Translations under genes and position numbers: made by a program | The notes under the pieces: generated by a model | The model's database searches: none | Told to the model about the DNA's origin: nothing | Seen by the model: only the letters and a program-made list of their open reading frames with translations | Part shown: in pieces, positions 53,587-62,561 of the stretch | Layout of the letters: each line of letters starts with the position of its first letter | Numbering within the stretch: the first letter of the stretch is position 1 | Assembly: GCA_017626055.1 (NCBI GenBank) | Contig: JAGAJM010000014.1 | Span: 62,001-126,000, forward strand | Direction of reading: 5' to 3' | Origin: a bacterium | GTDB lineage: Bacteria > Cyanobacteriota > Vampirovibrionia > Gastranaerophilales > Gastranaerophilaceae | Length of the DNA: 64,000 nt

Positions 53587-54078
53587 ATGGGGAAACATTT
53601 GAAAAATTTAGTCATCATATTGTCTATAATCTTGATAGGGTGTACTGCATTTGCGACACCTGAACCAACAGCTGAAGTCATCCAAAACGATGATACAGTT
53701 GTCGTTACAAGGAAAAAGAAAGAAGAGGTAAAAGAACCTCAAAAAGATGAAACGACTAAGGTTAAAACCAAACAAGAAAAAGAAGAAAAACCCAAAAAAG
53801 AGAAAACTAAAAAGAAAACAAAACCACAATATTTAGGGTTAAAGATATACGAAAAACCAAAAACTAAGACAGAAACTAAAAAAGTCGAAAAAAAACGATG
53901 TATTGATGATCCTGAATCAATTTGCAATGCAAGAAGATTAAAACCAGCAAAACCATTTGAAAAAATTAAAGCACCTAGATATTCCAGAACGTATGACAAT
54001 AAATATAGAAAATCTAGACTCCCAATACTTCCACCAGGGAAACCTGCAGAAGCAATTCCAATAATAAATTGTTACTAA
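53587..54078 (+). CDS. Exported Lys/Glu-rich protein
   Basis: A 163-residue protein with an export signal (LVIILSIILIGCTAFA); the IGC could also be a lipobox. The middle is extremely Lys/Glu/Thr rich (KEEVKEPQKDETTKVKTKQE), followed by GLKIYEKP and a Cys-containing segment (KKRCIDDPESICNARRL), ending with basic Pro-rich sequence. It resembles the preceding gene in layout. Start uncertain: ATG 53587 or a TTG 12 bases later. Confidence 0.6.
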   Translation: MGKHLKNLVIILSIILIGCTAFATPEPTAEVIQNDDTVVVTRKKKEEVKEPQKDETTKVKTKQEKEEKPKKEKTKKKTKPQYLGLKIYEKPKTKTETKKVEKKRCIDDPESICNARRLKPAKPFEKIKAPRYSRTYDNKYRKSRLPILPPGKPAEAIPIINCY

Positions 54079-54111
54079 AAAAAGAGAACCCTCAAAGGAT
54101 TCTCTTTTTTA
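54077..54111. terminator. Bidirectional terminator before rpmB
   Basis: Arms AAAAGAGAACCC and GGATTCTCTTTT (one mismatch) around TCAAA, with A and T runs on both sides. Confidence 0.85.
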
Positions 54112-54133
54112 ATCTTTATTGGATGAAAAGCTA

Positions 54134-54322
54134 CTACGCTTTTTGAACTTTACCTGCTTTTAAACAAGATGTACAAACTTTAATTCTTTTTGTAGCACCA
54201 TTTACAACAGCTTTAACTGTTTGTAAGTTAGGTTCTTGAGTGTGTACGATTTGTTTGTGAGAGAAAGTCAATTTAGCTGCTTTAATTGGAGCTTTTCCAC
54301 AAATTTCACAATGTTTTGCCAT
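54134..54322 (-). CDS. rpmB: 50S ribosomal protein L28
   Basis: A 62-residue bL28 starting at 54322 with MAKHCEICGKAPIKA. CEIC and CTSC supply the zinc-binding cysteines of the C+ form. AAGGA lies 9 bases before the ATG. The frame is open to 54394 but that lead is not part of L28. Stand-alone gene. Confidence 0.95.
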   Translation of the reverse strand: MAKHCEICGKAPIKAAKLTFSHKQIVHTQEPNLQTVKAVVNGATKRIKVCTSCLKAGKVQKA

Positions 54323-54434
54323 GATTTTATTTCCTTTTCTAGCTAGTTTTTTACTCAGATACCTAAATTTTACCCCAAAAATACATTTTTGCAAGCTACA
54401 TGTTAAAAATAATTACGAAGAAAGAACTTCAACG

Positions 54435-55070
54435 CTATTTTTCCCAATTTATATTTTCCTTCAATTCCTTTGCAGGATAACCCCCAATTAAAATATTTTC
54501 TTTTAGAAAGTTTTTAGTAACAAGACTTCCATATGCGACAACTGAATTATCTGCGATTGAAGTATCTTTCAGCATAACAACATTTCTAGCCAGCCAAACA
54601 TGGTTACCAATTTTAATCCCCCGTTTTGAAGCATTAAGTTGCTCATTTGTATTTATGTCATAAATACGATGATTGTCACCTAACATAAATTTTATATTTT
54701 GCCCAAACATACAATCATTTCCAATAGAAAATTCCAAATTAGATTCAGCGGCAAAATCAACTTTCACAAGTCCAGATGAGAAAAAATTCTTACCAATTGT
54801 AATTTTATTATTATCTTTTATATGAATTATCTGCAAAGAAAGAACATCCAATCCTGTATCTATTTTAATATAGTTATTATCCCCAGCAACTCTAATTTTG
54901 CATCTTAATTCACCAAATCGTCTTCTAAAACAAAAAGGTTCCCAGATTTCAATCGTAGAATTTTTACCCTTAAATCGTACGTTTAAACCCCTAATATGAC
55001 TAACTTCACAAACTTGACCATCTTTCTTATGAATAAGAATTTTATTCCCATTTTTATTCCCAAAAATCAT
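54435..55070 (-). CDS. Hexapeptide-repeat acyltransferase
   Basis: A 211-residue left-handed beta-helix transferase of the CatB/NodL/WbbJ type. Isoleucine-rich hexapeptide turns appear from residue 70 (NNYIKIDTGL ... IIHIKDNNKITIGKN), DNHRIYDINT near 133 is the catalytic-His loop, and IGNHVWLARNVVMLKDTSIADNSVVAYGS with GGYPAKELKENINW is the C-terminal signature. Probably O-acetylates or acylates a surface polysaccharide or sugar nucleotide, acceptor unknown. A GGTGGA SD precedes the ATG. Confidence 0.85.
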   Translation of the reverse strand: MIFGNKNGNKILIHKKDGQVCEVSHIRGLNVRFKGKNSTIEIWEPFCFRRRFGELRCKIRVAGDNNYIKIDTGLDVLSLQIIHIKDNNKITIGKNFFSSGLVKVDFAAESNLEFSIGNDCMFGQNIKFMLGDNHRIYDINTNEQLNASKRGIKIGNHVWLARNVVMLKDTSIADNSVVAYGSLVTKNFLKENILIGGYPAKELKENINWEK

Positions 55071-55195
55071 CTAATATCCACCCAAACTTTTTACAAACTA
55101 AGCACTTTAACACTAAACATTATACAATAAATTTGAATAAACTACTTATTATTAAAATAAAGACATAATATCAAAGTTTATGCTATAATTGACCT

Positions 55196-56470
55196 ATGGA
55201 AAAGAAAATTAAAATCGGACTTATTGGGTTGGGTACAGTCGGTAGTGGCGTATTCAAAACCCTACAAAATTTTGAAAATGTAGAAATTACAAAAATTGCA
55301 GTACGCAACAAAAACAAAAAGAGAAACATTGAAAACTTAGATGAGAGCATTGTTACAGACAATCCTTATGAAGTTGTTAATGACCCAAAAATTCAAATTG
55401 TTGCGGAATTAGTTGGGGGTGTAGAGCCAGCTTTTGATTTGATTAAAACTGCAATCAAAAATGGTAAACACATCGTTACCGCAAACAAAGAACTTCTTGC
55501 AAAACATGGAGAAGAACTGTTTAACTTTGCAGAAGCAAACAACAAAGTTGTTTTATATGAAGCAGCAATTGCTGGTGGTATTCCTCTAATTATGCCTATT
55601 AAAACAATTCTGGCTGGTAACAAAATCAACAAAATTAAAGCAATTTTAAATGGCACAACAAACTACATCCTTACAAAAATGGATGTTCAAGGTGCATCAT
55701 ATGAAGATGTTCTAAAAGAATCTCAAGAATTAGGTTATGCTGAAGCTGACCCAACGGGAGATGTTGAAGGATTTGATGCCGCATACAAAATCACAACTCT
55801 TGCGACAATTGCATTTGGCAAAAGAATTAAAATTGATAAAGTATATCGTGAAGGTATTACAAAGATTAGCCCTGACGATATGAAAGCTGCGAACGAAATG
55901 GGTTATAAAATCAAACTCATCGCATCTGCTGAGCTAAACAAAGATGGCAGAGCTGACGTTAGAGTTCATCCAATGCTAGTTCCAAAATCAAAAACTCTAG
56001 CGCACATCGATTACGTAACGAACGCAGTAAGTTTAACTGGGCATCCAGTTGGGGACGTAACTTTATCTGGTCCTGGAGCTGGAGAATTCCCAACTGCAAG
56101 TTCTGTTGTCGGCGATATCTTAGCAATAGCAGCTGAATTAGGCAAAACTGATTATATCCTACCTATGATGAGATGCCACCACGACGAAAACGCAGTTATG
56201 ATGGATATTTCAGAAACAGAAAACAAATATTATCTATCAATTACTGCACAAAATAGCAAAGGAGTAATCGGTAGAATTGGTAAGGCTTGCGAAGAAAATA
56301 ATATTAGTTTGGCAAGTATCGTTCAAAAGGAAGTTGCAGAAGGCACTGCGGCTAGAATTACTGTTATTACCGAACTTTCAAAAGAAAAAGATATGCAAAA
56401 CGTTATTTCAATATTTAATAACGACCCTGCAATCACAAAGGTAAACAGCTTGATTCGAGTACAGATATAA
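55196..56470 (+). CDS. hom: Homoserine dehydrogenase
   Basis: Reduces aspartate semialdehyde to homoserine. The 424-residue protein has the NAD(P) motif [14 protein letters not shown], the substrate-binding [12 protein letters not shown] and [11 protein letters not shown], the catalytic [10 protein letters not shown] with [14 protein letters not shown], and a C-terminal ACT domain ([18 protein letters not shown]) for feedback by threonine. TATAAT at 55184-55189, in an extended TGC context, ends 6 bases before the ATG and there is no SD: a leaderless type. It forms an operon with thrC 11 bases downstream. Confidence 0.95.
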   Translation: MEKKIKIGLIGLGTVGSGVFKTLQNFENVEITKIAVRNKNKKRNIENLDESIVTDNPYEVVNDPKIQIVAELVGGVEPAFDLIKTAIKNGKHIVTANKELLAKHGEELFNFAEANNKVVLYEAAIAGGIPLIMPIKTILAGNKINKIKAILNGTTNYILTKMDVQGASYEDVLKESQELGYAEADPTGDVEGFDAAYKITTLATIAFGKRIKIDKVYREGITKISPDDMKAANEMGYKIKLIASAELNKDGRADVRVHPMLVPKSKTLAHIDYVTNAVSLTGHPVGDVTLSGPGAGEFPTASSVVGDILAIAAELGKTDYILPMMRCHHDENAVMMDISETENKYYLSITAQNSKGVIGRIGKACEENNISLASIVQKEVAEGTAARITVITELSKEKDMQNVISIFNNDPAITKVNSLIRVQI

Positions 56471-56481
56471 AAGAGGTTATT

Positions 56482-57534
56482 ATGTATTATCAAGGATTAA
56501 TTAACAAATACAGAGAATATTTACCAGTAACAGATTCAACTCCAGTAGTTACACTTAACGAAGGTAATACTCCACTAATCAAAGCTGATAATTTAGCTAA
56601 AAAAATCGGAGTGGATGCTGAAATTTATTTGAAATTTGAAGGTTGTAACCCAACAGGAAGTTTCAAAGATCGTGGTATGACAATGGCAGTTACAAAAGCA
56701 AAAGAAGCAGGCTCAGGTGCAATTATTTGTGCCTCAACAGGTAACACTTCAGCTTCAGCTGCTGCCTATGGTGCCAAAGCTGGACTAAAGACTTACGTTT
56801 TAATTCCAGATGGATACATCGCACTAGGTAAACTTTCTCAAGCAATGATGTATGGTGCAGAAATCATCGCAATCCAAGGTAACTTTGATAAAGCACTTGA
56901 AATGGTTCGTGAAATTTCTGAAAAACACCCGATTACATTAGTTAACTCAGTTAACCCATACAGAATTGAAGGACAAAAAACAGGTGCATTTGAAATTATC
57001 GAAGCTCTAGGTCAAGCTCCAGACTATCACTTCATTCCAGTAGGAAATGCAGGTAACATTACTGCTTACTGGAAAGGTTACAAAGAATGGTTCAACTTGG
57101 GTAAAGTTAAAAACTTACCAAAAATGATGGGGTTTGAAGCAGAGGGTGCTGCAGCTATTGTTAAGGGTGAAAGAATTATGTACCCAGAAACTCTTGCAAC
57201 TGCAATCCGTATCGGAAACCCTGCAAGCTGGAAATACGCAGAAGCAGCACGTGATGAAAGTAATGGTATGATTAATTTTGTAACTGATGATGAAATCGTT
57301 GCAGCATATAAACTTATCGCATCAACTGAAGGCGTTCTTGCAGAACCAGCATCAGCAGCTTCAGTTGCAGGCTTAATCAAAGTTAAGGACCAAGTTAAAG
57401 CAGGCTCAAAAATCGTTTGTATTTTAACTGGAAATGGCTTGAAAGATCCTGATAATGCTATTAAATATGGTAACGCCGATGTTAAGAAAACATCATCTGA
57501 ATTAAATGATATTCTAACAGCAATGAATATATAA
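56482..57534 (+). CDS. thrC: Threonine synthase
   Basis: PLP enzyme converting O-phosphohomoserine to threonine. The 350-residue short form has the PLP lysine in [11 protein letters not shown], the phosphate loop [12 protein letters not shown], and the [11 protein letters not shown]-terminal motif. SD AGAGG precedes the ATG. It follows hom directly; no thrB is present here. The sequence just after its stop carries the outer hairpin of the DUF559 cassette, which may act as its terminator. Confidence 0.95.
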   Translation: MYYQGLINKYREYLPVTDSTPVVTLNEGNTPLIKADNLAKKIGVDAEIYLKFEGCNPTGSFKDRGMTMAVTKAKEAGSGAIICASTGNTSASAAAYGAKAGLKTYVLIPDGYIALGKLSQAMMYGAEIIAIQGNFDKALEMVREISEKHPITLVNSVNPYRIEGQKTGAFEIIEALGQAPDYHFIPVGNAGNITAYWKGYKEWFNLGKVKNLPKMMGFEAEGAAAIVKGERIMYPETLATAIRIGNPASWKYAEAARDESNGMINFVTDDEIVAAYKLIASTEGVLAEPASAASVAGLIKVKDQVKAGSKIVCILTGNGLKDPDNAIKYGNADVKKTSSELNDILTAMNI

Positions 57535-57558
57535 GAATAAAATATTTTGATAATAATC

Positions 57559-58058
57559 ATGGTTGGGATTTCTCCCAACCATTATTATTTTATTCACCCT
57601 CTCCAAGGGAGAGGGGAGGGTGAGGGGTTAACTAAAAAACTTTTCAAGTTCTTCAAATACTCCCTCAATATTGTTATCAATATCATTGTTCCAAAATCTT
57701 ATAACTTTATATCCTTTTTGCTCTAAATATTTTGTTCTTTCACTATCACAAATAATATTATTTTCTTCGTTATGCTGACCACCATCAAGTTCAATGACAA
57801 TATGTTTCTCCTTACACACAAAATCTACAATGTAGTTTCCTATTGGAAACTGTCGTTTGAATTTCAAACCTTTAAATTGGTAATTCCTTAGTAAACTCCA
57901 CATTTTTTGTTCTTGTGAAGTTTGATTTTGTCTTAATACTCTTGCTAATAAATTTTTTTCATTCATAACCACAGTTTAACACAAATCAAACCCTCTCCCT
58001 ACCCCTCTCCCTTGGAGAGGGAATACAAACAGTAATGGTTGGGATTTCTCCCAACCAT
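57559..58058 (-). mobile_element. DUF559 cassette bounded by long imperfect inverted repeats
   Basis: A 500-base unit carrying one gene. Both ends begin with the hairpin ATGGTTGGGA / TCCCAACCAT (loop TTTC; 57559-57582 and 58035-58058). Inside each lies a related AT stretch ending in TATTC, then a GC-rich block: left 57595-57627 and right 57991-58023, whose reverse complement shares CCTCTCCAAGGGAGAGGGG with the left. Together they make terminal inverted repeats of about 70 bases. GC content is clearly higher than the surroundings. No transposase is encoded. Confidence 0.6.
57628..57966 (-). CDS. DUF559 endonuclease-like protein
   Basis: A 112-residue protein of the DUF559 (VSR/restriction-endonuclease-like) family: KMWSLLRNYQFKGLKFKRQFPIGNYIVDFVC contains the catalytic Asp of the nuclease core, followed by IVIELDGGQHNEE (Glu-x-Asp) and KVIRFWNNDI. 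Start at 57966 (ATG); a GTG at 57972 is possible. No SD. The gene is enclosed by the inverted-repeat cassette. Possible DNA-nicking role; not tested. Confidence 0.85.
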   Translation of the reverse strand: MNEKNLLARVLRQNQTSQEQKMWSLLRNYQFKGLKFKRQFPIGNYIVDFVCKEKHIVIELDGGQHNEENNIICDSERTKYLEQKGYKVIRFWNNDIDNNIEGVFEELEKFFS

Positions 58059-58089
58059 TACTGTATTTTATAATATTTTATTAGTTAAA

Positions 58090-58512
58090 TTACTCTTCAT
58101 TTGCAACAACAATTGTTTTTTGAGCATTAATGCGACCTGCATTGTATAAAGTTGTTGCAAGAATACCAAAGCCAGCAGCTACAGCTGTTGCAACTAATGC
58201 TGCTGCACCTTTATTACGTTTTGCATTTTCTAAAATAACTTCTAACTTACGGCCTGGACGAGTTTCATATCTTTTGAAAATTTCGCCAAGTTTACCTTTA
58301 AAGATTTTTTCACCCATTGGTTCAAAAATTCTTCTTAAAGTTTTACCTATTTTAAATCTTTCAGGATCAGCCATAGCCTTTAAACCACCATATGCTAAAC
58401 CTGCAGTTGTACCCAATCCAACAGTTGCCACTGTTGCATTTGCTAAATGTCTTTTAGCTTTTCCTCTTTGAGGAACTGTATAAACGTTGTAACCGTTGAT
58501 TGCTTCTACCAT
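58090..58512 (-). CDS. Small protein with two membrane segments
   Basis: A 140-residue protein with a short Gly/Ala-rich hydrophobic segment (ATVATVGLGTTAGLAYGGL, about residues 26-44) and a second one near the C-terminus (AALVATAVAAGFGILATTLYN). Between them lies a basic region (RFKIGKTLRRIFEPMGEKIFKGKLGEIFKRYETRPGRKLEVI). Start at 58512 after AAAGG; 58548 would lack an SD. Function unknown; it resembles the small membrane proteins with basic linkers elsewhere in the window. Confidence 0.55.
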   Translation of the reverse strand: MVEAINGYNVYTVPQRGKAKRHLANATVATVGLGTTAGLAYGGLKAMADPERFKIGKTLRRIFEPMGEKIFKGKLGEIFKRYETRPGRKLEVILENAKRNKGAAALVATAVAAGFGILATTLYNAGRINAQKTIVVANEE

Positions 58513-58607
58513 AAATTCTACCTTTCTAAAAAAGTTATACCTATGCATGCATTAAAACGCAAAATTTTATAATTTGCTACTTCTTAACAAAATACTTTAC
58601 AAATGTT

Positions 58608-58637
58608 AAAAGACCCCTATTACTAGGGGTCTTTTAA
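58608..58637 (-). terminator. Terminator of rpoC2
   Basis: Arms AAAAGACCCCTA and TAGGGGTCTTTT around TTAC, 23 bases after the rpoC2 stop on the minus strand; a short U-rich tail follows. Confidence 0.85.
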
Positions 58638-58659
58638 AGTTTTATCGAAGTTTAGAAAA

Positions 58660-61600
58660 CTATTCTTCGTCATCCAAATTGAAATCAGGAGCACCGAACA
58701 TACCTTCGATTTCTTCTAGAATTGCAGAAGGTTTTCTAGCTTGATTTCTTTGAGCAACTGCACGTTTTCTTTCTTCTCTATCACGTTCTTCATCAGCATT
58801 GATTAAGTGATGGAAACCAGTACCAGCTGGAATTAGACGACCGATAATAACGTTTTCTTTCAAACCTCTTAACAAGTCTTTTTTACCATCAACTGCTGCT
58901 TCAGTTAAGATTCTTGTTGTTTCTTGGAATGAAGCTGCTGAAATGAAACTTTCTGTATTCAATGAAGCTTTTGTAATACCCAACAACATGTATTCACAAG
59001 TTGCAGGAGCTTTTCCAGCTTCTTCAGCAAGTTTGTTTTCTTTTTCGTAAGTTTGCATTTCAATCAACTCACCTGGTAATAGGTTAGTATCACCAGCATC
59101 AACAACTTTAACTTTCTTAGTCATTTGACGAACGATGATTTCGATGTGTTTATCAGCAATTTCAACACCTTGTGAACGATATACACGTTGTACTTCGTCA
59201 ACTAAGTATTGTTGAGCAGCTTCAGGACCACATAATCTCATAACGTCGTGTGGGTTCATAGGACCAGAAGTTAGAGCTTGACCTTTTGTAATTTTTTGTC
59301 CGTTTGAAACGATTACATTAGAGTCAATAGCATATTTGATTTCAACAGATGAACCATCAGCATCAACCAAGAACAATCTTGGAAGACCATCGTCATCAAT
59401 TTCAATCTTAGCTGTACCATCGTATTCTGCTAAAATAGCACAATCTTTTGGTTTTCTACCTTCTAGCAACTCTTCTACTTTCGGAAGACCTTGAACGATA
59501 TCACCTGTCTTTTCTCTTTCAAATACTAATGTTGCAAGTAAGTCGCCTCTAAGAACTAACGCACCTGAGTCGATTTGTAACATTGTACCTGGGCTGATTA
59601 AGTAAGGACGACCATTTCTGATTGAAATAGAACCTTTGTTAACCGCAGTAACAATACCTGAAACAGGAGCTGTTTCACCGCTTTCAGCCAACACTTTATC
59701 AGCTTTAACAAATTCGCCTTTCTTAACAACTGCTTTACCTTTTACAGAAACAGATGTTTCAGAAGATTCTGAAATTAATAGAAGTCTTCTTGCATCTTCT
59801 TCTTCTGATTTAATTGAAGCAACTGCATCGTGCATTGCTAAAACTTGAGTTTTTGCAACTGGAGTTTTTGGATCGATAGTTTCACCATCTTTAACCAATA
59901 ATTCAGTTTGTAATGAAGAAGTCTTAGAAGAACCTTCCATTTCACGACGAACGATTAAGTTTTCTAATACAACGATTCTCAATGAACCTTGTCCATCAAG
60001 TTCTACCATACCTTTAAGGTGAGATAAGTAACCTTGCATTTGAAGAACTAAACTTGTTCTTGTGATTGTAGCACCATCAACGTTTCTTACTCTAGCACCA
60101 TCTTTGTATTGAAGTTGAGTTACAGGGATGATATCGATTAATTCATCAGTTGTGTTGAATTTAATAGAAACATCTTTTTGGTTAACTTCTAATACTTGAA
60201 CTGGTCTTACCAAGATTTGTATTGGTTGATTAGCAATAGAATCATCATCTAGAGATAATGTAGAATCTAATTCTTCATCTAAATCATCTAGAGATAAATC
60301 ATCAACTGAAGAATCCATAATTGTAACAATTGAAGTTTCTTTAGCTTTGATGCCATCAGCAATTACTGTACCTTTCTTAATAACTTCACCTTCGTCAACT
60401 TTCAATTCTGAAATGCTTGACAATGAGTGAACTTCACCAGGTCTAATAGTGATTTCGTGAATTACATCGTTATATTCTTTGAATTCAACTACACCATCAA
60501 TGTGGCAGTAAACGTCTTTAACAACTTCTGTACCAGCAGTAACTGTTGTTCCGTTTTCAACCATTTTTAATGTAGCATCTTTATTGATTTGGTGAATTTC
60601 TTCAGGAATGAATACAACTTTACCAGGTTTAGTAATAATTTGATTTTCATCAACTTCAACGTCAACGTATCTAATTTCACCTGAAGAAGTTACAGCACAA
60701 TCATCATCGATAAGCTCGGCAATAATCATACCATTTTCAACTGTTGTATCAACTGGAGCTTTAACGATGTATTTTTCACCAGTTTTATCAACTGTCCAAA
60801 GTTGTTCTTTTTTAGTTTGTTCGAATGAAGCATTTTCTGGTTGTAAAGACGCGATAACAATTGTTAATTCTTTACCAGAAACAATTTTCTTAATCTTTTT
60901 ACCATCAAATTTAGCTTCTTCAATAACTAAATCTTCACCAACTCTAACTTCACCACCATGTTCAGAAATTGTCAATGTTTCAGCAAGTTTTTCACCTTCA
61001 GAAACTTTTTGACCATCTTTAACAAGAACTTTAGAACCACCAGGTAAAGTATAAACGTCACCGCCTAATACCCAAATAATACCTTGTTTGTTAGTTGTTC
61101 TAGAAACGTTACCTTGTCTATCTTTCTTTTCATCAGCTTTGAAGTCTTCAAATACAACTTCACCAGAGATATCAGTTGTAATATCTTTAGTAGCTTTTTC
61201 TGTTAAACGAGAGCTATCACCTTGAGAAGATGGAGCGTGTTCAGCCAATTTGAATCCTTTTGGAACTTCCATACCATCTGTAACAAACAATGTTGCACCA
61301 GCTGGGATGTGGTATTTAACTGATCTTTTTTCGCCTTTAACTTCGATATCAGCTTCATACATAGAAACTTGAACGATATCCCCGTGACGAGTTCTCAATT
61401 CTCTAGCTTTAATTTTAGAAACAACTGTACCAGCTTCTCTAGCTAAAATTTCTTTCTTAGCTTCTTTAACGCCAACCGCACCACCTGTGTGGAAGGTTCT
61501 CATTGTAAGCTGAGTACCAGGTTCACCAATTGATTGAGCGGCGATAATACCGATAGCTTCACCAACATCAACTAATTTTTGAGTTGTTAAAGCCCAACCA

Positions 61601-62517
61601 TAACATTTTTGGCAAACACCATATTCTAAACCACAAGTTAAACCTGAACGAACTTTTAATTCAGTTAGGTCTAGACCTGAAATTTTCTTAATGTCATCTC
61701 TATCCATTGTTGTACCATTAGCAACTAATACGTTACCTTCAGCATCAACAATGTCTTGCGCTACTGTTCTACCTAACAATCTGTCAATTAGAGGAACGAT
61801 AACAACATCACCATCCATAATTGGTTGCATATTAATGTATTTTTCAGTACCACAATCTTCAGCTCTAATAATTACATCTTGAGCAACGTCAACCAAACGT
61901 CTAGTTAAGTAAACAGAGTCAGCTGTTTTCAACGCTGTATCTACAAGACCTTTACGAGCACCATATGAAGAAATGATGTATTCTGTTACTGAAAGACCTT
62001 CTTTGAAGTTAGATTTGATAGGTAAGTCGATGATCTGACCTTGTGCGTCTGCCATCAAACCACGCATACCAACTAACTGAGATACTTGTGATAAGTTACC
62101 ACGAGCACCTGAGAAAGCCATCATGTAAACTGGGTTTAATTTATCAAAGTTAGAAACTACTTGTTCTGTTAACTTAGCAGTTGTTTCAGACCAAGTGTCG
62201 ATAACTTTTGTATATCTTTCTACCTCAGTGATTTCACCTTTAAGGTATCTATTTGTAGATTTTTCAATCTCTTTTTCTGCTGATTCCAACAAATCTTTTT
62301 TAACTGATGGAACTGATAAGTCAGCAATAGAAATTGTTGTACCAGAAACAGTAGCGTATTTATAACCTAAATCTTTCAAAGCGTTAGCTAAAGCTGCAGC
62401 TTTTGCGCCACCGTATTCCAAATACATTTGACCTAACAGTTTCCCCAACGATTTTTTGTTCATTGGTTCGTTGATGAAATCAGGTGTTTTTTTAGTATTT
62501 GTATATGTTCTTTCCAT
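58660..62517 (-). CDS. rpoC2: RNA polymerase beta' subunit, C-terminal part (RpoC2)
   Basis: A 1285-residue protein equal to the C-terminal half of beta'. It starts where cyanobacterial RpoC2 starts, contains the region preceding the bridge helix ([19 protein letters not shown]), the bridge helix itself ([28 protein letters not shown]), the zinc cysteines ([18 protein letters not shown]), and the trigger loop ([19 protein letters not shown]). After the trigger loop's first arm there is an insertion of about 650 residues (roughly 345-1005) made of repeated sandwich-barrel motifs, the SI3 insertion of cyanobacteria, before [21 protein letters not shown]. In the bridge helix a normally invariant Gly is Val (TADSV instead of TADSG). 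An AAGGA lies about 10 bases before the ATG. Confidence 0.97.
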   Translation of the reverse strand: MERTYTNTKKTPDFINEPMNKKSLGKLLGQMYLEYGGAKAAALANALKDLGYKYATVSGTTISIADLSVPSVKKDLLESAEKEIEKSTNRYLKGEITEVERYTKVIDTWSETTAKLTEQVVSNFDKLNPVYMMAFSGARGNLSQVSQLVGMRGLMADAQGQIIDLPIKSNFKEGLSVTEYIISSYGARKGLVDTALKTADSVYLTRRLVDVAQDVIIRAEDCGTEKYINMQPIMDGDVVIVPLIDRLLGRTVAQDIVDAEGNVLVANGTTMDRDDIKKISGLDLTELKVRSGLTCGLEYGVCQKCYGWALTTQKLVDVGEAIGIIAAQSIGEPGTQLTMRTFHTGGAVGVKEAKKEILAREAGTVVSKIKARELRTRHGDIVQVSMYEADIEVKGEKRSVKYHIPAGATLFVTDGMEVPKGFKLAEHAPSSQGDSSRLTEKATKDITTDISGEVVFEDFKADEKKDRQGNVSRTTNKQGIIWVLGGDVYTLPGGSKVLVKDGQKVSEGEKLAETLTISEHGGEVRVGEDLVIEEAKFDGKKIKKIVSGKELTIVIASLQPENASFEQTKKEQLWTVDKTGEKYIVKAPVDTTVENGMIIAELIDDDCAVTSSGEIRYVDVEVDENQIITKPGKVVFIPEEIHQINKDATLKMVENGTTVTAGTEVVKDVYCHIDGVVEFKEYNDVIHEITIRPGEVHSLSSISELKVDEGEVIKKGTVIADGIKAKETSIVTIMDSSVDDLSLDDLDEELDSTLSLDDDSIANQPIQILVRPVQVLEVNQKDVSIKFNTTDELIDIIPVTQLQYKDGARVRNVDGATITRTSLVLQMQGYLSHLKGMVELDGQGSLRIVVLENLIVRREMEGSSKTSSLQTELLVKDGETIDPKTPVAKTQVLAMHDAVASIKSEEEDARRLLLISESSETSVSVKGKAVVKKGEFVKADKVLAESGETAPVSGIVTAVNKGSISIRNGRPYLISPGTMLQIDSGALVLRGDLLATLVFEREKTGDIVQGLPKVEELLEGRKPKDCAILAEYDGTAKIEIDDDGLPRLFLVDADGSSVEIKYAIDSNVIVSNGQKITKGQALTSGPMNPHDVMRLCGPEAAQQYLVDEVQRVYRSQGVEIADKHIEIIVRQMTKKVKVVDAGDTNLLPGELIEMQTYEKENKLAEEAGKAPATCEYMLLGITKASLNTESFISAASFQETTRILTEAAVDGKKDLLRGLKENVIIGRLIPAGTGFHHLINADEERDREERKRAVAQRNQARKPSAILEEIEGMFGAPDFNLDDEE

Positions 62518-62561
62518 TCTAATTTTCCTTCAATTAGTTAATTTTTACACTGATTTTACAC

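Noticed and set aside
57078-57578. 166-codon minus-strand frame across thrC
   Set aside because: Antisense to a conserved enzyme, no SD and no recognisable domain.
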